Assembly: GCF_017873565.1 (NCBI RefSeq)
Contig: NZ_JAGGKH010000008.1
Location: forward strand, 62,001-126,000
Direction: 5' to 3'
From: Lederbergia galactosidilytica
GTDB lineage: Bacteria > Bacillota > Bacilli > Bacillales > Bacillaceae_C
DNA: 64,000 nucleotides
Position numbers and translations under genes: made by a program. Below, piece by piece: positions 45,945 to 54,371 of the stretch (positions are counted from its first letter, which is position 1; each line of letters starts with the position of its first letter). Under the pieces are notes generated by a model, which had not been told where the DNA came from, did no database searches, and saw only the letters and a program-made list of their open reading frames with translations.

Positions 45945-47327
45945 ATGAATATTCAATTATCGAAAGTAACTTCCCCAAAAATTCATACTAATATTCAATC
46001 TGTTATTTTAACGGATGAGACTTTAGCTAAACGCCACAAAAACTTTTTAGAGAAAATGAAGCAATATCAGATAGATACAGCGATTATTTATGCGGATCGT
46101 GAACATGGCGCCAATTTTGAATATTTTACTGGATTTATTCCTCGTTTTGAAGAAGCTTGCCTTGTTCTTCATGACAATGGAGAAAGCTATTTATTGCTAG
46201 GAAATGAAAATTTAAAGTTAGCGAGCAAATCTCGAGTTAAAGCAGATTCTATTCACGTTCCATACTTCTCTTTGCCTAATCAACCGATGATCAACGAAAA
46301 GGAATTTGCGCGATATTTTGAAGAAGCAAACATCTCCCCAGATTCAAAAATCGGCTTAATTGGCTGGAAGTTATTTACGAGCACCGTTTATGAAAATGGC
46401 GATTTATTCGATATCCCTTATTATTTCGTAAATGAATTGAAAAAGTATGTTACACAAGGAAAAGTAATCAATTTTTCACCGGCACTTCTATCACCCATTG
46501 ATGGCATTCGCACCTTATATAATGCAAACGAAATTGCCCATTATGAATACGGGGCATCTTTAGCTGGAGCTGGTTTATATCAAGCATTACAAAATATCGA
46601 GGTTGGAAAAACCGAAAAGGAGATTGCCTCCTTCCTAGCAATGGATGGCCAACCTAACACCGTCACAACCATTACCGCTACAGGTGATAGATTTACAAAT
46701 GCGATCATCTATCCACGGGATAAGAAAGTCGATTTTCAAGATAATTTTACATTGACTGTCGGCTATAAAGGCGGATTAAGTAGTCGTGTTGGTTATATTG
46801 TGGAAGAGCCTGGACAATTGCCTAATGAACAAAAAGACTATATTGAACGTTTAGCTAAACCATATTTTACTGCTTATGCGACTTGGTTAGAAACCATTAA
46901 AATAGGATTAGTCGGAAAAGATATGTACGCTCGTATAGAAAATATCTTTCCTAAAGAAGACTATGGTTGGTGGTTAAACCCAGGACATTTTACTGGTGAT
47001 GAGGAATGGTTATCATCGCCATTTACAGAAGATTCATCTGCCATTATTAAAAGCGGCCAATTATTTCAAGTCGATATTATTCCTAGTGTTCCCGGGTATG
47101 CAGGAGCATCGTGTGAAGAACCGATTGCGATTGCAGATGAGGCTCTCCAATCTGAGTTAAAAGACAATTATCCAGAGGTTTGGAAGAGAATTCAAACGAG
47201 AAGAAAATATCTAAAAGAAGTTTTAAATATAAATATTGCGGACGAAGTACTGCCATTAAGTGATACCGTCGCTTTTTACACTCCTTTGCTTTTAAATAAA
47301 ACTTTAGCTTTCCAAAAACAATCTTAA
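45945..47327 (+). CDS. M24-like (creatinase/prolidase fold) protein with eroded metal site
   Basis: A 460-residue protein. The N-terminal half is a creatinase-type domain (AKRHKNFLEKMKQYQIDTAIIYA, YFTGFIPRFEEACLVLHDN). The C-terminal half follows the pita-bread order (PNTVTTITATGDRFTNA, WWLNPGHFTGDEEW, QLFQVDIIPSVPG, CEEPIAIADEAL). The usual ligands are changed: the two Asp region reads DNFTLTVGYKGGLSSRVGYI without the D-x-T-R pattern, and the Glu before the proline loop is Asp (QVDIIP). One His (PGHFTG) is kept. It may be a non-peptidase or use another metal set. AAAGGAG precedes the ATG at 45945. Confidence 0.8.
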   Translation: MNIQLSKVTSPKIHTNIQSVILTDETLAKRHKNFLEKMKQYQIDTAIIYADREHGANFEYFTGFIPRFEEACLVLHDNGESYLLLGNENLKLASKSRVKADSIHVPYFSLPNQPMINEKEFARYFEEANISPDSKIGLIGWKLFTSTVYENGDLFDIPYYFVNELKKYVTQGKVINFSPALLSPIDGIRTLYNANEIAHYEYGASLAGAGLYQALQNIEVGKTEKEIASFLAMDGQPNTVTTITATGDRFTNAIIYPRDKKVDFQDNFTLTVGYKGGLSSRVGYIVEEPGQLPNEQKDYIERLAKPYFTAYATWLETIKIGLVGKDMYARIENIFPKEDYGWWLNPGHFTGDEEWLSSPFTEDSSAIIKSGQLFQVDIIPSVPGYAGASCEEPIAIADEALQSELKDNYPEVWKRIQTRRKYLKEVLNINIADEVLPLSDTVAFYTPLLLNKTLAFQKQS

Positions 47328-47333
47328 TAAAAT

Positions 47334-47373
47334 GCCAGGCGTAAAAACATTCACATTTGTTTTTACGCCTGGC
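47334..47373. terminator. Bidirectional terminator between convergent genes
   Basis: GCCAGGCGTAAAAAC (47334-47348) and GTTTTTACGCCTGGC (47359-47373) form a perfect 15-bp stem. GTTATTTT follows on the plus strand and ATTTTATT on the minus strand. Confidence 0.92.
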
Positions 47374-47385
47374 GTTATTTTCATA

Positions 47386-48573
47386 TTAGTCTAATTCATA
47401 ATAACTGCAAACAACTTGCCCTACAGCTTTTGCCGCAACAAGAAGGGCATCCTCATCAATATCAAATTTCGGATGATGATTAAAGTAAGGATCTTTTACT
47501 CCTTTTGGCGTACAGGCAATATAGAAGAAGCAGGCTGGGAATTTTTCAGCATAGTAAGCAAAATCCTCCGATGGAGCCAATGCTGGAAATTCTCTCACTT
47601 CTTTAATATCTGGATCATTCATGCTTCGTAAGCTCGCTGCAACCTTCGCCGTTAGCTCAGGGTCATTGTATAATGGTGGATAATCTGGTGTATAAGTAAG
47701 TTCACATTTGACGCCAAATTCCTCCTCAATCCCGCGGACAATTCGCTTCATTTCTCGCTCAATCGTTTCTTTTGTTTCATTTGTCATATAACGAACATCG
47801 CCTTCAAGTTCCACACTATCCTTGATCACATTGAATGTGCCTTTTCCATCGAAAGATCCAATGGTAATGACGCCGATATCAAAAGGGCTTAATCTGCGAC
47901 TTATAATGGTTTGAGCTGCTGTAACAAAATGGGAAGCCGCAACAATCGCATCATTTGCCAAGTGAGGAGATGAGCCATGTCCACCTCTTCCTTGCACTTT
48001 CAATTTCATATAGGCTCGTCCATTAAAAGAGAACCCAGGATGGTAGCCAACTGTCCCTGCAGGGCCCATTGGTAACAAATGAATCCCATAAACAGCATCT
48101 AGATCATCAATTAAACCAGACTCAACGATACTTTTCGCACCACCTGGTGGGACCTCTTCCGCATGTTGATGAATGATTTTAATTGTACCTGGAATTGAAT
48201 CCTTTAGCTGAGTGAGGCAATCAGCTAAAACTAATAAGTATGCTGTATGTCCATCATGACCACAGGCATGCATAACCCCTTCATTCTTTGATTTAAACGG
48301 AACATCTGTCTCTTCTATGATAGGAAGAGCATCAAAGTCTGCACGTAAGCCAATTGTTTTTCCAGGCTTGCCTCCCTTAATGGTGACGATCACCCCATAT
48401 CCATTCCCTACATTCGTTTGGATCTCAACATCTTTTCCTTTATAGAAATCTGCAATATACTGAGCTGTTTTCTCCTCTTTAAATGAGAGCTCAGGATTTT
48501 CATGTAAAGAACGGCGGATATGAATGATTTCCTCTTTACGTGATTCTAGCATGTTCATTAATTCACTTTTCAT
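47386..48573 (-). CDS. M20 family amidohydrolase (N-acyl-amino-acid/hippurate hydrolase type)
   Basis: A 395-residue cytosolic metallo-hydrolase. The dinuclear site motifs are MHACGHDGHTAYLL, the catalytic Glu in HAEEVPPGGAKS and AVYGIHLLPMGP. LRADFDALPI and the late PSEDFAYYAEKFP complete the M20D pattern. The length matches YxeP/YtnL/HipO relatives that release amino acids from N-acyl derivatives. It is convergent with the M24-like gene. The start at 48573 follows a GGAGG-like site. It has no obvious operon partner; a decayed hydrophobic gene tail lies ~100 bp upstream. Confidence 0.93.
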   Translation of the reverse strand: MKSELMNMLESRKEEIIHIRRSLHENPELSFKEEKTAQYIADFYKGKDVEIQTNVGNGYGVIVTIKGGKPGKTIGLRADFDALPIIEETDVPFKSKNEGVMHACGHDGHTAYLLVLADCLTQLKDSIPGTIKIIHQHAEEVPPGGAKSIVESGLIDDLDAVYGIHLLPMGPAGTVGYHPGFSFNGRAYMKLKVQGRGGHGSSPHLANDAIVAASHFVTAAQTIISRRLSPFDIGVITIGSFDGKGTFNVIKDSVELEGDVRYMTNETKETIEREMKRIVRGIEEEFGVKCELTYTPDYPPLYNDPELTAKVAASLRSMNDPDIKEVREFPALAPSEDFAYYAEKFPACFFYIACTPKGVKDPYFNHHPKFDIDEDALLVAAKAVGQVVCSYYELD

Positions 48574-49172
48574 CTAGTTCGCCTCCTTTTCCCGGTAAAG
48601 AATGAAGAAATCCTCCACTTTGTACCAAATTATAAAAATGAATTAAATCCTATTTCTATTTATACCCTAGTTTATGAATGAGCAACCTCATTCAGTGTTT
48701 GAGCTGTTTTTGCTAATGAAGTATCGGATACTTTACCAGCATTTTTCGGAATTATGATCATAATGGAAGGAATCGATAGTATATCAATTATAACATTTAC
48801 GATAATCCTGATTGAACTGGCTGCCTCAACACTCACACTTTAATTATAATAATTAATGATTCTTACATAAGGATTCGAGCTATTTATGGTACCAGACTCC
48901 CTCTTCTTTTCCCCTAAATCTCCTTTTATTGTTAGCATGTGATAAAGAGGCAAAAAAGACAGGATAAACATTACTGCTTATTCTTGTAGTTATGAAACCC
49001 ATATATAGCTTCATTTTCGCTGTTTTTCCTCCCGCTGGATTCTACAACCACTTCCTCCTAAATTATTTGGGTCATTCGTTTTAGCAAGGTAGTGAATCAT
49101 ACACTTAGATTAGGAGAATGGTTCAAGGACACCTCATGCATTTATTGGAACTAAGACCTTAATTATATGTAT
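48574..49172. other. Intergenic region with a hydrophobic coding scrap
   Basis: On the minus strand 48672-48840 gives an open frame ending TAA: VEAASSIRIIVNVIIDILSI, SIMIIIPKNAGKVSDTSLAK. It looks like the last membrane segment and tail of a lost transporter, but the family cannot be named. The remainder shows nothing. Confidence 0.4.
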
Positions 49173-49205
49173 AAAAAAGAGCCAATCAAAAATATCTGAT
49201 TGACC
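49173..49205 (-). terminator. Terminator after the MetX-like gene
   Basis: On the minus strand CAATCA and TGATTG pair, extended by G-C closure, followed by TCTTTTTT. It lies ~100 bp past the stop. Confidence 0.65.
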
Positions 49206-49306
49206 TTCAAAGCAAATATAGCAACTAAATATATTTTTAACTTGATATATTCATACACTAACTTTTCTATTCGTCCTAGCAAGACACTCCAATGCTTAAC
49301 GATCAC

Positions 49307-50329
49307 CTATTCGTTTGGACTAAGTGCCAATAATTGTTTTAGGTTGTCATCAATACATTTATTATCCGCTTCGTTAATCCCACGACCAGCAAAATGGCCC
49401 CAATTCGACTCGATAAGATGAAATGACGCATGCGGGATATGCTTGGCTTCGTATTTGTTTTCATCCGCTGTACAGAAAAGGTCGGTACTCCCAGACATGA
49501 TGCAGGTACGAGCTTTAATACCTTTAAGGGCCTTAACGAAATCTCCGTTATGGGTTGGATTTGCGCTAATATCTGCAAATTGCCCTGTCCATAACATCGC
49601 CAGAACATTATGTGGGTCCATCTTCATAAAACTCTTTTCCCAAACCCCAGCCACAAAGCCTTCCAACGAATCATATCCAAGCTCCCGATAAAGTTCCTCT
49701 CTGTAAAACGCCTGTGATACGCCCCATCCCGCATAGACACGGCCAACAGCGCGCATATCTGTCGGGGTCAAGTTGTTTCGTTTATTTACATCGAAGCCGA
49801 TTGTCGCCATAAGTGCAGCTTTCATTCCGTCCAAGACCACATATGTTTGCGGCCAAGTCTTTGCTCCTCCACAGAAAGGGGCAATCCGTTCCACCATATC
49901 TGGGTAACTTACCCCCCATTGGAATGATTGAATGCCGCCCATTGACCAGCCAACTACGAGAGCAATCTTTTGAATGCCAAATTTTTCGGTCACTAGCCGC
50001 TGCTGAAATTGGACATTGTCATAGATAGTTACCTGTGGGAAATGGGCTCGATCGAATGGCGGTGGCGTGTTACTGGGTGATGAAGATAACCCATTACCAA
50101 GTAGATTGGGCACAATAATAAAATATTTTTGCGGATCTAGGGCCATGCCATTTCCAATCAACCATTCATTCTGAACATGTTGGTCACCAAAAGCAGTTGG
50201 ATAGACAATAACATTATCTTTCTTTTCATTTAATTTGCCATATGTCTTATAAGCGAGAAATGCATTCGGTAATGTCCCACCTGATTGCAAGTTTACGTCA
50301 CCTAAATCAAAAACTTCATAATCTATCAT
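49307..50329 (-). CDS. MetX-like alpha/beta hydrolase
   Basis: A 340-residue protein of the homoserine O-acetyltransferase-like branch of alpha/beta hydrolases. The opening GGTLPNAFLAYKTYGKLNEKKD is typical of the branch. The triad is nucleophile Ser in VVGWSMGGIQSFQWG, Asp in SGSTDLFC and His in SNWGHFAGRG. True MetX enzymes have GGSMGGMQ and a characteristic lid; the differences here and the lack of methionine genes nearby argue for another acyltransferase or hydrolase. It diverges from a LysR regulator at 50463, which probably controls it. Confidence 0.85.
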   Translation of the reverse strand: MIDYEVFDLGDVNLQSGGTLPNAFLAYKTYGKLNEKKDNVIVYPTAFGDQHVQNEWLIGNGMALDPQKYFIIVPNLLGNGLSSSPSNTPPPFDRAHFPQVTIYDNVQFQQRLVTEKFGIQKIALVVGWSMGGIQSFQWGVSYPDMVERIAPFCGGAKTWPQTYVVLDGMKAALMATIGFDVNKRNNLTPTDMRAVGRVYAGWGVSQAFYREELYRELGYDSLEGFVAGVWEKSFMKMDPHNVLAMLWTGQFADISANPTHNGDFVKALKGIKARTCIMSGSTDLFCTADENKYEAKHIPHASFHLIESNWGHFAGRGINEADNKCIDDNLKQLLALSPNE

Positions 50330-50462
50330 TACTGTTCGCTCCCTTCAAAATAAAACAGATTTAAAATTATTTCTTGTACTTAGTATAGTCCTGTGCTACT
50401 CTCAAAAAAAGTGAAGGAAAATCAAAGTAGCATTCAAAAATATTGAAGATAAAGGAGGAAGT

Positions 50463-51353
50463 ATGATGGAATTGCGCCAACTGAACACATTCCGCACAGT
50501 CGCAACAACACTAAATTTCACCCGAGCAGCGGAAGCCCTGAACTATGTTCCTTCCAATGTCACAATGCAAATAAAAGCATTAGAGGAAGAACTGGGTGTT
50601 CGTCTCTTTGATCGCTTAGGTAAACAGCTTGTCCTCACAACGGCAGGTGAACGCTTTTTAACTCATATCCAAGACATTCTTAACAAATTAGACGAAGCTC
50701 GTAGTGTTGTTCTAGACAATGAAGACCTAAGTGGCACCATCACGATCAGTGCCAACGAAGTGCTTTGCGCCTACCGGCTTCCAGTTGTCTTTCAGCTATT
50801 TCGTTCACGCTACCCAGGAGTACGGCTTATCTTCCGCTCTGTTCCTAATCAGCAACTCAAACAAACGCTTTTTGACGGAACCGCAGATGTCGTCTTTATG
50901 TTAGATGAACCGATTCGCTCAACAGGAATTGCAGTCGAACCATTGGTGGAAGAAACTTTCCGTTTTTTCGCTGCCCCAGACCACCCACTCACAAAACGAA
51001 CAGAACTAAAGCTGGAAGACTTTCACGGAGAAGTATTTTTGACGAATGAAAAAGGTTGTACCTATCGAACTATGTTTGACCGATCCTTTGAGCAAGAGGG
51101 CATTGATACTATTACACATCTGGAATTTCAAAATGCTGAAGCCATTAAACAATGTGCGATGACGGGAATTGGCATTGCCTTTCTTCCAGAAATAACAGCA
51201 AAAGCTGAAGTCGAACGAGGCGAACTCGTTGCCCTTCCATGGCAAATCCCTGACTTGCACGTTTACACACAAATGGGATGGCATAAAGACAAATGGCTTT
51301 CCCCGATCATCCAAGCTTTCATAGATGCTGCAAGAGAGGGTATGATTGTATAA
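50463..51353 (+). CDS. LysR-family transcriptional regulator
   Basis: A 296-residue activator/repressor. The N-terminal helix-turn-helix (ELRQLNTFRTVATTLNFTRAAEAL) is followed by a periplasmic-binding-like effector domain (GTITISANEVLCAYRLPVVF, MTGIGIAFLPEITAKAEVE). The strong AAAGGAGG site and divergence from the MetX-like gene, with 133 bp between the starts, are classic for LysR control of the neighbour and itself. A degenerate copy of part of this gene exists at 53466-53590. Confidence 0.94.
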   Translation: MMELRQLNTFRTVATTLNFTRAAEALNYVPSNVTMQIKALEEELGVRLFDRLGKQLVLTTAGERFLTHIQDILNKLDEARSVVLDNEDLSGTITISANEVLCAYRLPVVFQLFRSRYPGVRLIFRSVPNQQLKQTLFDGTADVVFMLDEPIRSTGIAVEPLVEETFRFFAAPDHPLTKRTELKLEDFHGEVFLTNEKGCTYRTMFDRSFEQEGIDTITHLEFQNAEAIKQCAMTGIGIAFLPEITAKAEVERGELVALPWQIPDLHVYTQMGWHKDKWLSPIIQAFIDAAREGMIV

Positions 51354-51620
51354 AGAGGGCGCTTAAAACCGTAAAAGTCACCTTTCACCTGACTTATTCG
51401 CCCTGAACGGTAAGTATAAAAGTTCAATGCCATATATCACCGCTTTGGCTATTGGACAGCATAGTTTTAGGTTTAAAAGATAAATGGACGACTCATCCCA
51501 TTTTATGAGAAAACCGGCATATATTTTGATTGAAAAATAGAATGATTATCCATGTCCACTCATCTTCGCTGGTTGTATTCATAGGGCTGCTATAAATTAA
51601 AAATGAATGTGTGGGGGTGC

Positions 51621-52589
51621 TTATTTTCTCCTCTTTGCTGTTCTAGTTCTGAACCTTACCGGCCGATTAGTGAGTACACATAATGCTTTACGAGTTTTCC
51701 TGGCAAAATCCAGCGGGTGATCGATGGCTAACCAGTGTATATACATGAGTCTTGGATGTTCAAATAACCAGTGATTATGGAACGCGGTGACAAATATGCC
51801 TTGTTTCCGAAGTTTGCTGATAAAAGGATTGAGCTCCTCTTGGAGAATAACAGTTTCACCGGCGCAAAGTGCCCGTCCATCTGCAGACATAGACTCAAAG
51901 GTAAACATCTGCGGAATGAGCAAAAAGGAGCGGCCTTGTCTACCTAAAACGACCGGTTGAATATTATGTCGTGATCTCATCACTAGGCATATACCATCTT
52001 CAAATGTATGCATTTCTCCTTTAAGAATTCGGCTAAACTGATCACAAAGGCTGCTATCAGACGGTCCGCCCATCTGAACCTGCATATCATGGTCATCTTT
52101 ACTTTCCATTTCATGGGAACTAAATTCGGATGCATCTGCTTCAACTTTATAGGAACTAGATTCAACCTTGATTTGTTTCGTAGTCAACACTCGCATCGCA
52201 TCCCTCACTTTTCGGGCAAAAGTGAGCGGCTCTTCGACAGATTCAAAGTGCATATACATAAGACGCGGTTTATCGAAAAGCCAGTGATTGTGTGTAGCTG
52301 TCACAATAATGCCGTGCTTACGAAGCTTACTCATAAAAGGATTGACCTCTTCTTGGAGAAGAACCGTTTCTCCAAGACACAACGCTTTTCCGCTTTTATT
52401 CATATTTTCAAATGAAAATGCCTGGGGAACAAACATGAAAGATTCTGCAGGTCTACCCAATACAACAGGATGAAGATTCGTTCTGGAACGAGTTGCAGTA
52501 CAGACACCATTGACCACACTTGGGGTGGAGCCAAGTATTCTCGCGAACTCCTGACAAAGCTTTGATGGATTTGGATCTACTTTTTCCAC
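51621..52589 (-). CDS. Double DUF1259 (LppY/LpqO-like) protein
   Basis: A 322-residue protein without a signal peptide, made of two DUF1259 copies of ~130 residues. Both contain LCxEFxRIL, PVVLGRxxxSFxxxPQxFxFE, ALCxGETVxLQEExNPFxSK, LRKxGIxVTAxHNHWLFxxP and RLMYxHxxxxxxPLxFARK. The invariant H-N-H and acidic residues in each copy look like a metal or catalytic site. A ~45-residue polar linker (SSHEMESKDDHDMQVQMGG) joins them. The GTG at 52589 is the likely start, with GGAGGGG 7 nt upstream. Function unknown. The repeat-type protein and small membrane protein upstream are separated by a terminator. Confidence 0.82.
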   Translation of the reverse strand: MEKVDPNPSKLCQEFARILGSTPSVVNGVCTATRSRTNLHPVVLGRPAESFMFVPQAFSFENMNKSGKALCLGETVLLQEEVNPFMSKLRKHGIIVTATHNHWLFDKPRLMYMHFESVEEPLTFARKVRDAMRVLTTKQIKVESSSYKVEADASEFSSHEMESKDDHDMQVQMGGPSDSSLCDQFSRILKGEMHTFEDGICLVMRSRHNIQPVVLGRQGRSFLLIPQMFTFESMSADGRALCAGETVILQEELNPFISKLRKQGIFVTAFHNHWLFEHPRLMYIHWLAIDHPLDFARKTRKALCVLTNRPVRFRTRTAKRRK

Positions 52590-52663
52590 TAATAAACCCC
52601 TCCAAATAAAATAATATAAATAACCTTTAGTAGAATATGCGCCACTCCTTATTCCGAAAGTGT

Positions 52664-52691
52664 AAAAAACCCATCCTTTGGAAAATGGGTT
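52664..52691 (-). terminator. Terminator ending the small-protein operon
   Basis: On the minus strand AACCCAT and ATGGGTT pair around TTTCCAAAGG, followed by TTTTTTAC. Confidence 0.75.
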
Positions 52692-52802
52692 CGAAACTGT
52701 TTTTGCCAATATGAAATTGAGCCAGAGCGATCAATAAAAAGTGAGTTATCAAAGGTTTGAAAAAGCACCAAAAGTAGCTTTTAATAAAACCTAACCAAAA
52801 TT

Positions 52803-52937
52803 TCATTGATGCTTTGAAAGCTCTGTATCAGATTCCTTGTAATCAGTAAAGAAAAATAAGAAAAACGCTAAAAGACCAGCCGCGAGAAATAGCGCCTCTT
52901 TAGATGGCTTTATCGTCGGCATATCTGTTAGTGCCAT
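52803..52937 (-). CDS. 44-residue single-pass membrane protein
   Basis: A small ORF with a strong site (AAAGGAGG) before the ATG at 52937. It encodes a polar start (MALTDMPTIKPSKEA), one hydrophobic helix (LFLAAGLLAFFLFFF) and a charged tail (TDYKESDTELSKHQ). No family is recognised. It is 31 bp downstream of the 134-residue gene and followed by a terminator, so the two small genes form one operon. Confidence 0.7.
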   Translation of the reverse strand: MALTDMPTIKPSKEALFLAAGLLAFFLFFFTDYKESDTELSKHQ

Positions 52938-52968
52938 ACCCTTTTCCTCCTTTCATTAACGATCAAAG

Positions 52969-53373
52969 TTAAGACCGTTCGCCCTTAAAAAAGACCCCAA
53001 GATGTTCAAAAAACTCTTTCTTTGCCTCTTCTGAAACTTCTGTTTTAGGAGCACCAAATATAGGTCCACTTACGATAATAGAAAAATAGCCTGATGAAAT
53101 TAATGTACCCCTAACACTGATTTGCCCAAAAATCAGCAAGAGGACGATTATAAAGTCAATGGAATCAACTATAAAAGTGGATACTTTCGAATTAGATTTG
53201 CCAACTAAGCGCCTCCCTCCCGTAATAGGCCCCTGCAATGGGATGGAAAATCCCCCAGTTGGTTGAATAAATATACCATTCATCGTTAATTGACCCGTAA
53301 TCAACAGGACAGCGGCGATTAGATTAATATCCAAATAAATCCATTCTGCTGTATGATTATCCAAAACTCTCAC
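52969..53373 (-). CDS. 134-residue protein with internal duplication
   Basis: An unknown hydrophobic protein with two related halves: ITGQLTMNGIFIQPTGGFSI with PLQGPITG, and IFGQISVRGTLISSGYFSI with IVSGPIFG. Each half begins with a hydrophobic stretch (INLIAAVLLITG, IDFIIVLLLIFG). A charged C-terminal helix (SEEAKKEFFEHLGVFF) follows. The alternation of beta-turn residues suggests a beta-rich or surface-layer-like assembly rather than a transporter. It is co-transcribed with the 44-residue membrane protein. Function unknown. Confidence 0.72.
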   Translation of the reverse strand: MRVLDNHTAEWIYLDINLIAAVLLITGQLTMNGIFIQPTGGFSIPLQGPITGGRRLVGKSNSKVSTFIVDSIDFIIVLLLIFGQISVRGTLISSGYFSIIVSGPIFGAPKTEVSEEAKKEFFEHLGVFFKGERS

Positions 53374-53465
53374 CGTCCTATTCCTTCAGTATTATGTTAT
53401 TCATTATGTGAAGGAGGCGTAACAACTCTTTAGCAAAAATGTCCATTCTACACTTTACTGAAATT

Positions 53466-53590
53466 GATAAACCTGACGAATGAACAGAGGTGTACCTATC
53501 GAACTATGTTCGACTGATCATTGGAACAAGAAGGCATTGATGCTATTACGTATTTAGCATTTCAAAGGCCGAAGCCATCATTTGAACAAA
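53466..53590 (+). pseudogene. Degenerate fragment of a LysR gene
   Basis: This stretch follows the LysR gene at 51,041-51,165: shared words include TGTACCTATCGAACTATGTT, GAACAAGAAGGCATTGATGC against GAGCAAGAGGGCATTGATAC, and ATTTCAAA-GCCGAAGCCAT. The frame is broken (TGA soon after ATGTTCGAC). It is a partial duplicate or the relic of a paralogue between the DUF1259 and ParMR regions. Confidence 0.75.
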
Positions 53591-53683
53591 ATTTATCATC
53601 CGTAGCAATGACAAAGCGAACTCACTCTAATCCACACATTGGTTCACAACCATACATTCCATCCAATCATACTCTACGCAAAA

Positions 53684-53725
53684 TAGGATTATTGGTATCC
53701 TCCTAGAGCAATACCAATAATCCTA
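53684..53725 (-). terminator. Terminator of the parMR-like operon
   Basis: TAGGATTATTGGTAT (53684-53698) and ATACCAATAATCCTA (53711-53725) form a perfect 15-bp stem; the minus-strand transcript continues with TTTTGC. It lies 20 bp past the ParR-like stop. Confidence 0.85.
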
Positions 53726-53744
53726 ATGGATGAAATACTGTATT

Positions 53745-54356
53745 TTACTTATTCATTTCTGCAAGGAAATCTCCCAAAAGGCTCTCTAAATCATTGTCAG
53801 ATGAATCCTCTTTCTCCTCCATTTCTGCGGAGTGATCTTCTCTTACGCCTTCCAACTGAAATGAATCTAAATCATCATCGAACATATGGGACTCATTTGG
53901 TGAAGTTGGTTTCTCTAAAGAAGGTGAATGGGTTTCCACATTCTCTTCTCCTACCTTGGATTTATCCATGGTCATTTCCTCTTGAAGATATAAAGCATCA
54001 TCTAGGTTCAGGGAATGACTATTCAACGAAGCCAGCAAGGAAGCAGCACGGGCTGGATCATTTAATAGTTGGTAAATAATGCTACCAAGCAATGCCTCAG
54101 AATGTTCATGCTTTAGCCAATTTCGCTGTGCTTTCGTTAATTTCTGAGGGAGGGGAATAGAAAGGACTTCTTTTTCCCTTGAAAGTGACTGACCGACCCC
54201 CTGCATTACAAACTCAGCCATTTTGCTAGAAAAGTTTCTTCTTTCCGTTTCCTTTAACCTTTGTAGGTGTTTTAATAAATGATCAGGTGTATCAGAGGGT
54301 ATGCGAAATGAAATGGCTTGGCCTCTCTTCACCTCATTTGAGACAGACTTTTTCAC
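53745..54356 (-). CDS. ParR-like adaptor of the actin-type partition module
   Basis: A 203-residue acidic protein. The N-terminal ~60 residues (QAISFRIPSDTPDHLLKHLQ, SSKMAEFVMQGV) look like the ribbon-helix-helix DNA-binding domain of ParR proteins. The C-terminal ~80 residues are highly acidic and end DLESLLGDFLAEMNK, like the filament-capping tail of ParR. The start is GTG at 54356 after AAGGTGA, 15 nt behind the actin gene. Its role is to bind the upstream iterons and link them to the actin filament. Family assignment rests on layout and domain plan more than on motif identity. Confidence 0.7.
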   Translation of the reverse strand: MKKSVSNEVKRGQAISFRIPSDTPDHLLKHLQRLKETERRNFSSKMAEFVMQGVGQSLSREKEVLSIPLPQKLTKAQRNWLKHEHSEALLGSIIYQLLNDPARAASLLASLNSHSLNLDDALYLQEEMTMDKSKVGEENVETHSPSLEKPTSPNESHMFDDDLDSFQLEGVREDHSAEMEEKEDSSDNDLESLLGDFLAEMNK

Positions 54357-54371
54357 GGAATCACCTTAATT

